From: Durusdinium trenchii
Taxonomy: Eukaryota > Sar > Dinophyceae > Suessiales > Symbiodiniaceae
Direction: 5' to 3'
Assembly (NCBI GenBank): GCA_963970005.1
Contig: CAXAMN010005335.1
Coordinates: 577,848-641,847 of the forward strand
DNA: 64,000 nucleotides
The notes below the pieces were generated by a model. It was given only the letters and a program-made list of their open reading frames with translations, had not been told where the DNA came from and made no database searches. Positions 45,438 through 55,619 of this stretch are shown piece after piece (position 1 is the stretch's first letter; each line of letters begins with the position of its first letter). The position numbers were made by a program, and so were the translations under genes.

Positions 45438-46126
45438 CTGCAGCAATGATCCACGCAGCACTGTCGTTACCGTAGCATCCACAACGAACCTCATGAACCC
45501 CACTCTACTGACCCACGCAGCAGGGCCTGTCGGACATAGCTGAAAGTCGCATACACCACACGGATTTGTATACAACACTCGTTTTGGCCGGGTCGGTTTT
45601 TACATCTCCAGCATAAAATAGGGTTTGATCCACGGATGGTGCGGTATACCCAGTAACTCAAACTCATAATCGTGAAATCTTCCTTCCCCATGCCCGGACG
45701 ATATTAACTTCATGGCGGTGTGATGGCATGATGGGAAACTCCCCGCGCAATCTGTTGGTTTGAGCTAGTCCTCGCTCAAGCAATCAGGGTAGCTGAGCAG
45801 TAACTCTCAGTCTGAGCAAACAAGTCATCCAGGGTCCCATATAGTCCAATTGCAATTGCATCATGGTCCGAAGTGACATGCTATATATTTCCAGGCCATC
45901 TGATTCCATCTGCGCCAATCCGATGCACTTCCATCACGCGAAAAGTGGTGAGATTGACCACCGAAAAGTTTCTCATGGTTGACTGGAGATTGTCTGTCAG
46001 ATTTCATTGCAGTTCAAGTGTTGGGCGCCAGTTGTTTTATGAGAAGTTAGTGAACCCTCTGGCGTTTGCAACAAGGGCAAACGAGGACGAGGACTTGAGT
46101 GGGGCAAACTTGAGTTGAAGCTGCAG

Positions 46127-46328
46127 TCAGTAGTAGGAGCTGATGCAAAAAAACGCTTCTATGATGTGTCCCTTTTTCATTTTTCGGAGCTTTGAATGGC
46201 CAACCTTCGGCGCGCAAAACGCACGCATGCACGACACACGCTCGGCCCGGGCCTTCTTCCAGCTTTGCAGCTGTGCCAGGGGATCTCTCACCAAAGCCAC
46301 AATGGCCTGGTCAGAGAATCCAGGGTTT
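46127..46328 (-). CDS. exon with a sulfotransferase-like PAPS-binding segment
   Basis: After the acceptor CCTGGCAG|A the minus strand reads NPGFSDQAIVALVRDPLAQL then QSWKKARAERVS. The pattern hydrophobic-x-VRDP-x-(A/S)-x-x-x-S resembles the 3'-phosphate-binding motif of PAPS-dependent sulfotransferases, where R and S contact the cofactor. The P-loop half of the domain was not found. The frame continues with Cys and Lys residues to a stop at 46127, but a donor GTTGGC after CAPK may end the exon earlier. The family assignment rests on one motif. Confidence 0.4.
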
Positions 46329-46524
46329 CTGCCAGGGCCCGTCGACGAGTAGCTTGCTTGCAGGCGAGTAGAAGCCACGACTGTTGGTCTTGTTCAACAG
46401 GATCATAGCCAATCAGGACATCTCATCATATCTATATGCAATATCACTATCTTGGCCACATAGCTATCTTTTTCCTATTGGATCTTTGATGTGTTGACCA
46501 GCTTGACCCGCCGAACATGAAACC

Positions 46525-47178
46525 CTAAAACAAGGCACACACACCACAAAAAGGGCATCCAAAGGCTGACCACCATGGCCACCAGCTTCTATAGTTGTTC
46601 GCTGAGTCACAATCTGGTGCTTCTGCTGAAAGTCCACGAGCTTCGGATCCCAATGTTTCATCTTCTGGCCTAGGGTCCACCAAAAAAAGAAAAGGCAGCG
46701 AGGGTGTTTCCCTCGGGATGACCGCCTTTCGTCCTGAAGTGGATGGAGTTCCATGGGCATCGGAGTTCCACGTCTTTTTTTCGACCACCGGCATTGATAA
46801 GACACATTAAGACACCCTCTCTCGCCTTTTAGCGCATCGAGCATCTGCAAGGGGTTCACGTGCTTCTCGGGTGTGGCCCAATGAAGGCAACGGCCTCGGG
46901 ACTCGGCGACCCCTGCAGGCGTGCCTTGCGATCCGTCGTTCTGACCAACCGCTTTGAGAGTCTGACCTGGTGATCTGAAGCACTCTACAAAGAACCGATA
47001 CTATGACACACCCGACCGAAACCTGACGCAACTTGCGTTCCCCCGAAAAATCACGACACCCACTGAACCAAACCCATCCTCTCTCACATCGTGCGGCGTT
47101 CTCGCGAGACCTTCGTGCCAGGAGTCCATGGTCTTGGGCTTCGATCTGAAGATCCATGATGTCCGGGCGGTAGGCTTG
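46525..47178 (-). CDS. three-exon gene of unknown family, 3' part
   Basis: The exons are 47178-47023, 46974-46816 and 46669-46525 (TAG). The first follows TTTGCTGCCAG|C, reads SKPKTMDSWHEGLARTPHDV and ends at GTCAG|GTTTCG. The second follows GCTTCAG|A, reads SPGQTLKAVGQNDGSQGTPA and KHVNPLQMLDALKGER, and ends at GAGG|GTGTCT. The third reads PEDETLGSEARGLSAEAPDC and a Trp/Cys-rich end (WWPWWSAFGCPFCGVC). Phases 2 and 2 match. Competing frames exist in each exon: the third also reads KMKHWDPKLVDFQQKHQIVT after a stronger acceptor. The chosen set is the only one that keeps phase throughout. Confidence 0.5.
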
Positions 47179-47389
47179 CTGGCAGCAAAGCGGGAAGTTG
47201 CCTGATAAGCCCAACGAGGCAGCGGATTTGTGGCTAAAGGATTCCCTTTACTGTAACAAATTTGATTGCTTTGCTGCCTTCTCAGCGTGTGGGACATTGC
47301 GGGCCCGCGAAGTCAAGGCAAAATAGTTTCTGCCATAGGTCGTACCACTTGAATTTGTCTCGGGAAGAAGTCACCTTCAATGAAACCTC

Positions 47390-47599
47390 TTGCAAAGAGT
47401 GCCGACCAAAGATTATCATGGACCAACCAGCCAAGTAGTGCTTTTTGCAGGAACTGTCGAATGTTTCGTTCTAGAAGGTACTTCAAGGTATATACCTGAC
47501 AACGTCAGCGCCAAATGGGATAAGGACAAATCCTTACAAGACTTCGTCAAATGTTTGAGCGCAGAAACACCCTCAAACTTAGGGTCCAAACTTTTGTGA
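47390..47599 (+). CDS. open frame, possible exon, strand uncertain
   Basis: The plus frame reads GTVECFVLEGTSRYIPDNVS and DKSLQDFVKCLSAETPSN to a stop. The minus strand has a competing frame (LKHLTKSCKDLSLSHLALTL). Amino-acid mix favours plus, but the neighbours are minus-strand genes. Confidence 0.35.
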   Translation: MQRVPTKDYHGPTSQVVLFAGTVECFVLEGTSRYIPDNVSAKWDKDKSLQDFVKCLSAETPSNLGSKLL

Positions 47600-47934
47600 T
47601 GGCCAACCAACATGTTGAAACGTGAAAACTACATGTCCCGCTGCCCGCGTGTAACATTTCAATGACATCTATCCGCGACGCCTTCACTGGCTGGCCCGTG
47701 CCGAGGCGCTCACGATTGTCGCCAGCATCAAGTTGGTCCCACTGTCATACATCCCCAAGAGCTGGAGCAAACTCCTTCGCGGAGCGCAGTTTCCCTTACC
47801 CATACTGACGTGTTTGAGGATGTTGCAGGGTGGGAAGGTGAATGTGGGTGGGAACAATATTTCACCATGTCACTGAATACTGTGGAAACTTGATTGATCA
47901 TGTATACCCAATTGCTGGCGATTTCAACACTGCC

Positions 47935-48110
47935 CAGTGGGTCAACGCACCAGTTTAACCAGTTCTTTAGTAACGCACTGGTTTAACCGGTGCTTTAGCT
48001 AAACGGGAGTTGGAAGCTTGAAAAGGCCGTGAAAAACCTGTGAAAATTAGGTCGTTGGGAGGTGAAATGCGTCCTTTACGCTAACGCAACAGTTTAACCC
48101 GTCCTTTGGA
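47935..48110. repeat. GTTTAACC-centred dispersed motif, three copies
   Basis: AACGCACCAGTTTAACCAGT, AACGCACTGGTTTAACCGGT and AACGCAACAGTTTAACCCGT occur at about 47945, 47972 and 48082, each followed by a CTTT within a few bases. The centre is near-palindromic. Confidence 0.7.
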
Positions 48111-48163
48111 CTTGCTGGGTTTGGAGAATTGTGACCAAAAACACCGTAACTGCTGTAGCCGTA

Positions 48164-48505
48164 TCAGCCTGAAGAGATCCAATGTTCGTGCAGCATCTCT
48201 TTCATCATCATTCGAGCAAACAAGTGCATCCAACAAAAGACCCGAAAAAGACCAAGCTCGGCCTGGAGACCGTTTTTTGGTATTTTTTTGTAATTGAAAA
48301 CAATGTGGCGGAACTAAAAACATCAAAAACCCCTCGCAGCCCCGCCGCGAAAACAACAAAAAACAACGCCGGCCTCTTGCTGCTCACGGGCACCACACGT
48401 TGGTAGATCTGTACCTTGGAACACATGGTCACCTGCGGACGGCCTCCAAGCGACGGCTGTTGAAAATCACCGCGGCTTGCAACAACGACTTGAGGCCGAG
48501 GGTTG
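48164..48505 (-). CDS. two-exon 3' end, unknown product
   Basis: The upstream exon (about 48505-48388) reads NPRPQVVVASRGDFQQPSLG and VTMCSKVQIYQRVVP up to the canonical donor GTGAGC. The next exon begins at 48262 after CTCCAG|G. In the matching phase it reads AELGLFRVFCWMHLFARMMM to a stop at 48164. Another frame of that exon (SNDDERDAARTLDLFRLIRL) looks equally coding but does not match phase. The upstream exon is the firmer call. Confidence 0.45.
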
Positions 48506-48805
48506 GTGATGAAAGGAAACACACGCGTCCCAGAGATGTCCCAGGGAGGAGTTGAGCCCGCCGGGGGGGGCGGCCAAGTTTCACGCGATGCGGAGCTCTC
48601 GAGGATTCCAGCCCCTCACTCGCTAAAGCAAGAACGACTCCAGCTAGCTGGTGTTAGCTTCGTGACACGCTGCGTGTCAAAAGCAATCGGGCTGTCCCTT
48701 CGCACACTTCTTTTGGAGTAGCAATAATAATATGCTGGCCCTGACAGGACACAAGCGATCACCTCAGTGACCCTGGAGCAATCAGAGATTGTTAGTTGAA
48801 GTTAC

Positions 48806-50153
48806 CTCGGCTGGTAAGCTTGTTTGTGAGCACTCGCAGCATGCATTCGACACGCAAGCAGGGCATCCCAACTCAGCACGAAATGTTCATCCACCATGAC
48901 GGTGCCTAGATTCCGTTCAAGTGATGCAAGTACCATGTAAATCCTTGTTTGTGCGGTATCGTTTTGCGAAGCAACCTGCACAAGTGAAGGGTATCGAACC
49001 GTACTAGAGAGCGCGGATGAATGCAGACGAGCAAATGATTGCGCCGAAACCCGAGATGCCCATTCAAAACATTTCAAAACTATATCCATGCCTTGACCTT
49101 GTGCAGCTAGCTTGCTCAGTTCACAGCTGATGAAAGCCACCCCCAAAGCGGTGCCTCCCAAGGAGCATTGCTCACAATATTGAATCCAGGATTGCTCCGG
49201 CAAATTGACAGACAAGCGTCCAATGATTATATATAAAGGTATAGAAGCTCTTGCAACATGACCCATGGTCTGGAGTTGTAGAGAAGCACTTACACAGTAA
49301 TCATGCCTTTGCCAGGTTCATAGTGGTGAGCGATTAGTCCCCTTTGAGGTGCTTTCTGGTTCCTACAGTATTGCTCGGCATTAGCTCCTATGGAGCCCTG
49401 AGACTCTCATCTGGCGACAATTCATGCCAAAGCACTTTCCATGGTTCCCGGTTGATGTGGGTGGCAAGTCTGTCACTTCTGATGCAAACAGCCAGATGCT
49501 TCTGACACGATCTCAAGGCTCCCTTCTCCCTTCTCCGTGCCCCTAGGTCTTCAAGACCTGAAATCACAAAGCCATTGTCCTTGTGGTCCATGATCAGATT
49601 CTGTATTGGCTTCCAGGGCTGGAATCTCTAGCAACCATATATGCTCATATATATTTTTTAAATGTATCAGCTTGATATGACCTGAGCACCCAAACCTGTT
49701 TATCGGATTATCAGCCAAATATGCCAACAGAAACAATGCACCAAGGCATTCTCATTTCATGGCACCCTCAGTGGCCTCAAGACGCTAATCCTGAACTTGG
49801 TGGTTTTCCTCTACCGTGCTTGCCCAGTTCATGGCACAATTCTCGATGCAGGCATGTTCAAAGGCTGCTCCAAAGATGACAGATTCTGGAGAAAGAGGTA
49901 CCTGGATGAAGAGGCACCAGTCGAACCACTGGAGTTACAAATGGTGTTTTCTCTGTTCTTCGGCCCGCTTCCATCTTCCACGCTTCCGGCCTGGTGGCCT
50001 TGAGGACTCGAATTCTTCTGCCGGCCGGACAGCCCACCTTTCTGGATTGCAAGCCACATGCTCGTTCAACTCCTTCACGTTCACCTTGTGATCGCAAGAC
50101 GAAGTGATCCTCGGTCTGATGCTGTTTACGCGTTCCAGGGAAAACACGTATGG
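48806..50153 (-). CDS. multi-exon gene of unknown family
   Basis: Exon 50153-49939 follows GCTCCAG|C, reads PYVFSLERVNSIRPRITSSC and KVNVKELNEHVACNPERWAV, and ends at CATTT|GTAACT. A probable exon near 49888-49815 follows TTTCTCCAG|A (SVIFGAAFEHACIENCAMNW). Exon 49557-49436 follows TGATTTCAG|G, reads LEDLGARRREKGALRSCQKH and THINREPWK, and ends at AAA|GTGCTT. Exon 49269-48806 follows CAACTCCAG|A, reads GHVARASIPLYIIIGRLSVN, LGVAFISCELSKLAAQGQ and VLASLERNLGTVMVDEHFVL, and ends at CCGAG|GTAACT. The last two exons join in phase 0; the others are not fully reconciled. The last exon looks helical, of an armadillo/HEAT-like texture, without a clear signature. Confidence 0.6.
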
Positions 50154-50544
50154 CTGGAGCTTAAGTTTTAGACACATGCATGATCATGCATGTGTGCGTT
50201 TTCGTATAATTATCATCTTATTTACCTCTGTCTGGTGCTTAAATAACTCCAGTCGGGAAGAAAAGTCTTAAACTTAGTACTGGTATGCACGCTCTGAGGG
50301 GGCTTCAAGGAGATTCTTCATTCGAAAGCACCGAACGCCAAGTCGAACGCATGACACGGGCGAGTCGAGAGGTGAGCTGTCAAGAACATCACAGAGAGCT
50401 GTCAAAGCCAGGTGTTTGGGTCTGTAAAATTTTGATTAACCTTGATTAACTATGCCCGCTACGAACGGAACAAGAAGCTACGAACGGGGCTGGCCTCGCG
50501 AACCGAACGGAGCGATCGGACGGCATCGAGCGGCTCTTTTGTGC

Positions 50545-50787
50545 TTAACGTTCCCAATACCATTTGCTGGGCCAAGGACACACAAGGACCATGGTGTAGA
50601 TGATTGTTGGTAAAGTGGGAATGCAATCCTCCCCCTGTAGATTTAGTGTGGCCAGTCTGTTTACCCACCCGTTTGAGGTCCTTCTGCTCCCTCTAATTCC
50701 CACCAATGCGCATGAGGTGACAAAAGTGGGTACTGAGCCAAGCGCGCCCATGATGATGTGCCCCATTAAGGGGAACTCAAAACACAC
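50545..50787 (-). other. open frame, weak exon candidate
   Basis: The minus frame reads LMGHIIMGALGSVPTFVTSC and RRTSNGWVNRLATLNLQGED. The plus strand is also open over the same bases. No splice sites were chosen. Confidence 0.25.
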
Positions 50788-50984
50788 TCACTCGGCACAC
50801 TGCCTGGTCAGTCTGCATGTCGTAGCTCTCTGGCACATGGATGGGAAGTCGCCACCAAATCTTTGACATCTTTTGACACAAATCATATACCCCCAAGAAG
50901 CAAAACATTACAAGCTAGTTGCACCATCTAGGAATCAAAATTGGCCCATTAAACACCCATTCAACACCCTGAAGCAGTGCCACG

Positions 50985-51091
50985 CCCCCGAAACTCCACT
51001 CGAGCTTCCGGCAAAGGCGGGTCCGACGGCCGGAACTCCAGTAGCTGTAAAACTCCTGGACTCCAGCCGTTCAGTCGGCCAGAGTCAAAGG
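50985..51091 (+). other. exon-like stretch, strand undecided
   Basis: On plus, after CTGAAGCAG|T it reads APETPLELPAKAGPTAGTPV and ends at CAAAG|GTATAC. On minus the same bases read DSGRLNGWSPGVLQLLEFRP. Both are plausible exons. Confidence 0.3.
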
Positions 51092-51239
51092 TATACGGCA
51101 AAAAAGCACGTATCTATACCATATGTGTGAAATATGTTTATAGATGATTTTAGATGATATGTATCTGAGATACAAATACATACATACATGCATGCAACAT
51201 CGCTGCAATTTCTTGGAACTGCTCCGCATTTTGCCCACT

Positions 51240-51460
51240 CCAAGATCACTCTGTCTTTCGTTTCTTGATTCGTTCCTTTGTCGTTTCCTTTTTCATAATT
51301 TGTCGCATGACCATTTGTTTTATGTATTTCCCTTCTTTCATCATCTATCATATCTATCTGTGTTTTCTTTCTGCTGGGTTTTCTTCCTTTCTTGTCTTTA
51401 TTCTTGTTGGTTTCATTCTTTCCTTGCTTCCTTCCTTGATTCTTCCCTTCCTTCCTGCTC
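51240..51460 (+). repeat. pyrimidine-rich tract
   Basis: About 220 bases rich in TTTC, CTTC and CCTT units on plus, like 10465-10690. Confidence 0.7.
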
Positions 51461-51499
51461 GAGAAGCGGATGCACATGATGCGGGTTGTGGACACAACA

Positions 51500-51606
51500 T
51501 TCACAGCATTGGATAGCTGCTGCAGCTGCTGCCGCGCTGCCGCAAAGTGTCATAGGTATGGAAAAGTCAATGATTTTGACAGGATTTGACTCACCATCCT
51601 CCAACA
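51500..51606 (-). CDS. exon with a protein-kinase-like D-F motif segment
   Basis: After the acceptor TCTATCCTCAG|T the minus strand reads LEDGESNPVKIIDFSIPMTL. In serine/threonine kinases the segment just before the activation loop reads x-x-x-[VIL]-K-[ILV]-x-DFG, so this fits strand 7 to strand 8 and the Mg-binding loop, with DFS in place of DFG. It then runs into an Ala and Cys-rich stretch (GSAAAAAAAIQCCE) unlike a kinase, so the exon may end near the motif with a non-GT donor. The catalytic loop exon upstream was not found. The loss of the DFG glycine could mean a pseudokinase. Confidence 0.35.
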
Positions 51607-52383
51607 CTGAGGATAGAGAAAAGCGACAGGCGACAGTCAAAGCGACAAGACAAAACAAACGCTCTGTCTTCTTGGATGCTCAAACATCCTGCACACAGCA
51701 GAAACTCGAAAACAAATGCCTCACACTGTCTTGCACATGGAAGGACGCCACGATTTTGGGCTTCAGCGAGAAAGCAACAAGTACTTCCGAGCTACGGGCT
51801 ACGTTTCTGCGATGAAACTAACAAACACATCCTCGCACAAAGAATGGCAGTGCAACTGGTGGCAACTATATAGTTGCAATCATGCTGGGCTGCATGCAAC
51901 ATATACACAAAAATAACAAGGCACATGGTTGTTCCGGAAAGAGTCTCAAAGTAGTTGCAGAACAAAAGAAGACACCGATAACATATTAACATATTGCAGC
52001 AAAAGAAGACACCGATAACATATTAACATATTACAGTAACATATATATATATCATTGTTTTGTTTACATCATTGGTGGAGCCGAGCTTCACAACTGGAGT
52101 TCATCGCGCAGGCGAGTTGACCTCGGATTTGGAGCCAAGAGATTTGGCGTTCCCTTTAAGCCGGTTGGTGGTTTCAACTGACGAACGACAACCTGACAAC
52201 TATATGACTGAAAATAATCCTAAGTAAAATGAATTATAACGGTTGAACATAAACCTATCCGAAACCACCACCTCGCACATATTTCATTTCATGACTTGTG
52301 CCGGGTTTCTTGGGGTGTCATGTGGATTCTTTTGCACTTGATGTTGCTTCTCAGGTGGGGAACCACAGGTTTCCACAGGTTAC

Positions 52384-52483
52384 CCCTTGTTGCGGACCCA
52401 TCCGGCCCATCCACCGATCCCCCGCTGTCATCCAATGCGTCCGACCCAGGCGCAGTGGGCGAAGTCGCGGGCCCGTCCGAGCT
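52384..52483 (-). CDS. internal exon, Ser/Gly/Asp-rich
   Basis: Between CTCCTTAG|A and AGGG|GTAACC the minus strand reads SSDGPATSPTAPGSDALDDS and GGSVDGPDGSATR. 33 codons plus one base. It looks like a disordered linker. The plus strand is open with a hydrophobic start (MWILLHLMLLLRW at 52322) and is the main alternative. Confidence 0.45.
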
Positions 52484-53042
52484 CTAAGGAGACGTCGCCG
52501 CAGTAGACGCGGCCACTCGTGGCTGGCGGGTTTCCCGGTACGGTGGGAGGGTAGAAGACTGAAGGCAACCGAACGGGGGCGATGGTGAGGGGCGGTGAAG
52601 GGCCAAAAGGGGAGGCAGAATGGCTTTATGGCCCTTGTATATCTTATATATATTATAGTCTTAACAACTGGACAATGTAAACAATCTGCTGCATTGCTAC
52701 TAAGAGCAAGGACGATACTAGGGGCTCCTGGCATCGCTACTAGGGGCATCTGCTGTTGTTTTGAGAGTATAGTCGCCCGGGCCTCTGAGCAGCTCTTATT
52801 TTGTGCAAGAACTTCTCATGGATGCTGCATACAAATTTGTGGTACCGATCTTGCAATTGTTTGACTTATACACTTATACAAATCTGACTAGCAGGCACGA
52901 CGACCCATAAGCCCTAGATCGCTCAGTTCTAAGTTCGGTCATGTTCAGATTGCAAATTATTTGCTGACTTCATGCACATGAAACAAACAGTTTTCTTATG
53001 TCGAGTAAACATCGTAAGCATCGTGCTCATTCCACCCGGCAG

Positions 53043-53324
53043 CCGGCACCTACCAAAGACGAGGGTGCTCCACAAGTGTTGTGCGATTCCAACGGCAGCA
53101 TCTCAGTGGTTGAATCCAGCTGCTCCTGGAGAATCTGCAGAATATGAAGGGTAATGTTGACTCTTGATAAATAACCCTCTTCATATGGGGTGGTTTATAA
53201 ATCAAGAGTCAACATTATTATGACAGGCGGTGAGGTGGCTGTGGGCCATGGCACTCGCAAGGTCGTTGTTTCTACATGGTGGACTGGTCGGGCTTCAGGT
53301 TTTGACATACCCATCCCAAGGTGA
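53043..53324 (+). CDS. plus-strand gene, last two exons around a D-family element
   Basis: The exon from 53043 (after CCGGCAG|C) reads RHLPKTRVLHKCCAIPTAAS, QWLNPAAPGESAEYE. The last exon (53227-53324) reads GEVAVGHGTRKVVVSTWWTG, RASGFDIPIPR and a TGA. Phase requires the intron to be 53150-53226: either GG...AG or, shifted by one base, GT...GG. This 77-base intron is almost entirely the D-family element at 53152-53217. No family recognised. The stop lies about 42 bases from the stop of the converging minus-strand gene. Confidence 0.6.
53152..53217. mobile_element. D-family inverted-repeat mini-element forming an intron
   Basis: TAATGTTGACTCTTGATAAA on the left and TTTATAAATCAAGAGTCAAC ATTA on the right, 66 bases, sharing the arm and GG.GTGG interior with the copy at 11335-11420. 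Flanks TATGAAGG and TATGACAGG look like a slightly decayed target-site duplication. The right one supplies the acceptor AG. Confidence 0.8.
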
Positions 53325-53366
53325 TCGCTCTGCATTCGCATTCCAGGTGTGTTCCTCGTGCCCTGT

Positions 53367-53760
53367 TCACTTGAGCCGCCAAGCCGCCACACAGTTGGAC
53401 GATCTAAGCTGGCAGTTTCCTGATCCATCGCACACTGTGGAACCCGAGGGAACCGCGTCCTTGGCCGCGGCATAAGCTGAGACGACTTGCCCGTAGGTGG
53501 AGTTGAACTTCTGCAGTTCTTCTTTGGCCTGTAGGATGTCTCCAAACTGTTGCAACGCGCCAACAACTGAGTTATGCTACACAGGAACCAAACTAGTAGC
53601 TGTGCAGCGAAGTCATCAGTCGCAAAGAAATACGCGTCTGGTGCAAATGCTCACATCCTTTCCTCTCCCGCCGACTCCCGCCCGGCCTTTTCTAGCTCAA
53701 GGCTCAACTGCGTGTTCTCTGTCTGCAGTGCCTTTGCCTGGCACACCAGTCCATACGATT
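53367..53760 (-). CDS. coiled-coil protein, 3' exons
   Basis: The upstream exon (about 53760-53656) reads CQAKALQTENTQLSLELEKA and GRESAGEERM up to the canonical donor GTGAGC; the heptad-like Leu/Glu/Lys pattern suggests a coiled coil. The last exon (about 53555-53367) reads MQQFGDILQAKEELQKFNST, YGQVVSAYAAAKDAVPSGST and VCDGSGNCQLRSSNC to a stop at 53367. The exact acceptor of the last exon is unsettled: the obvious CAACAG|T and CTCAG|T do not match phase with the upstream donor, so a small exon may be missing. Confidence 0.5.
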
Positions 53761-54554
53761 CCCTCTTTCCTTCCCAAAGTGCCAAACAGCAGACTAAGCA
53801 CAAAGAACAGTTCAAGAAAAGGACCTCAAAAAGAAACAACACCATCTGGTTGTGAAATGGCACCATCACAACAGCGCCCAACATGCCAATCCTGACTGAA
53901 AACAAACGAAAAGTCAATCCTTGTCAAAGTGGTTGATGCTGGTAGTAGTTAGTGGAAGCCTCTCGCAAACCCAAAGTGCCTATACCGATCGAAAGAAACG
54001 TATTTTCTCAAAAGCTTCCGAATAATTTTCCAAACAGTGTTGTTTTGTTGTTTCGGGCTTTTTAATTTTTGTTCGGGGCGATTGGTGTTTCTGTAGCCCA
54101 TCTAGGGCATAGCAGTTACAACAAATATCTGCATGTTTCTTTTGCACCATCCAGTCCAGAATGGCTAGATCTCTCAAACAAGAAGAAAAGAGGAGAGAGT
54201 GCTTGCGTATCCAACTGATAGTTATCCCTGTTTGCCTGTTTGCCAACGGCAGTGACAGTGAGTGTGATAACTCCTATGCCCTAGGGAGCCCCAACACATT
54301 TGTTTCGAATTCTATCTGAACCCAGTCATAGAAGGGGTCCCAAGCTCTTGAGACCCTGCCCGCCTGCTCCGGTGAGAGCCAGTCGTCCGGTGGAGGGCGC
54401 GCAACGGCACCGCCCTCACAGCCAGGAAGGCTGGGATGCAATAGAAGCCAAACCTCGGGTCTGATTCAGGGCAGCGAAAGGGAGAGCATGCTGTGAAAGG
54501 GTAGCATATGCCATGACAAATTCCATGGGAACACCTCTGATGTTGGTCACTTAC

Positions 54555-54611
54555 ATTTGGCTCAGCTAGATCCCAGAACAAGGCCGCGAGAGCTACAAGT
54601 TTGCCATGCAT
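54555..54611 (-). CDS. possible first coding exon with a perfect GTAAGT donor
   Basis: An ATG at 54611 opens MHGKLVALAALFWDLAEPN, ending exactly at GTAAGTGAC. A hydrophobic N-terminus suggests a signal peptide. A following exon could start at TTTCACAG|C near 54492 (HALPFAALNQTRGLASIA), in phase 0. Confidence 0.45.
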
Positions 54612-54702
54612 GTTTAAAGTTTAATAGCAACCCTTGACTCTTGATGTCATGCTTCAGGCTTCTGGAACACGCAGGCCACCCACCAAATCGATGGGGTTCA
54701 GT

Positions 54703-55044
54703 TCACTCGATGCAGTTCAATTTTCCAGAGTGAACTGGAAGAAACCTTCCCATACGCTCCATGTATGGAATTTGCATACATTGCGGTGGTTTCAGGGATG
54801 AATGTAACATAATGTAACCAAATGTGCCATACACTGATAGCGTCTGGGTTCTTTTTGAAGGCTCCAAAACGCATTCACATGCAAACCCAGCCGCCCCACA
54901 GAAGACCAAGGAGAGCAGAATGGGGAAGAGCTGACGAACACCACACGCCAAACCTGCGCGACTCGCACGGTCTGACCGAACAGACCGTGTCCCAGGACGG
55001 TCTGACCGAGTGTCCTCTGTCTCCAGGTGATGTCCGAGGACCAT
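54703..55044 (-). other. open frame, possible exon
   Basis: A 113-codon minus frame reads LFPILLSLVFCGAAGFACEC and SKRTQTLSVYGTFGYIMLHS, which could be a membrane span or signal peptide. No splice sites fixed. Confidence 0.35.
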
Positions 55045-55270
55045 CTCACGTCTCAGTACTGAGGCAACGAAAGTGCAATGGCAATGAGCATAGGTCCGGG
55101 ACGTCCGGGAGATGAGTTATTCATAGTTAATTCCCTCTCAAGGAAACGCCCACGCCAGATCCTCCGAGACGAGCCTATGGTCATCCTGAGCGCTCATGGC
55201 GCAGCAGCTTGCTCACGTCTGTGGCTCGTGAGCCTGTGGTCACAAGCGTTTGGTTTTCGGGTTTTCCAGC

Positions 55271-55582
55271 TCAAAAGGTGATCTGCACATGTTCTTTTCC
55301 ACCAAGAACGGATAACAAGTCTGGGATCCACGTGCCATATTGGGGCTTCACCGGCCATGCTTCCAACAGACTCCTCATTTCTTTCCCTATTGGAGATGGA
55401 TACATTCTTTGGTTCCTTTTCGGCGCGTGACTGGGCATGATCGGCGCGTGACCGTGGTGCCCTCCGCGAGCGAAAAACGCGCCAAGCCACGTGCCTGTCC
55501 ACGACAGCGCGGCCACACGGAAAAAGGAAAACCATGCCATCTGCCCAAGCGAAAAGAATCTTGCAGATTCCCCTGGCCTCAA
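55271..55582 (-). other. open frames, probable exon
   Basis: Two minus frames compete: one reads GKEMRSLLEAWPVKPQYGTW and IPDLLSVLGGKEHVQITF to a stop at 55271; the other (to 55194) reads NRERNEESVGSMAGEAPIWH. One of them is probably real. Confidence 0.35.
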
Positions 55583-55619
55583 CGAAATGAGATCGATCTC
55601 TGTGGCGATCGAAGTGAGT

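Noticed and set aside
54553..54570. CATTTGGCTCAG as a dinoflagellate spliced-leader relic
   Set aside because: Only part of the leader's 3' end matches and the site fits a coding exon with a GTAAGT donor. No full or partial leader was found anywhere.
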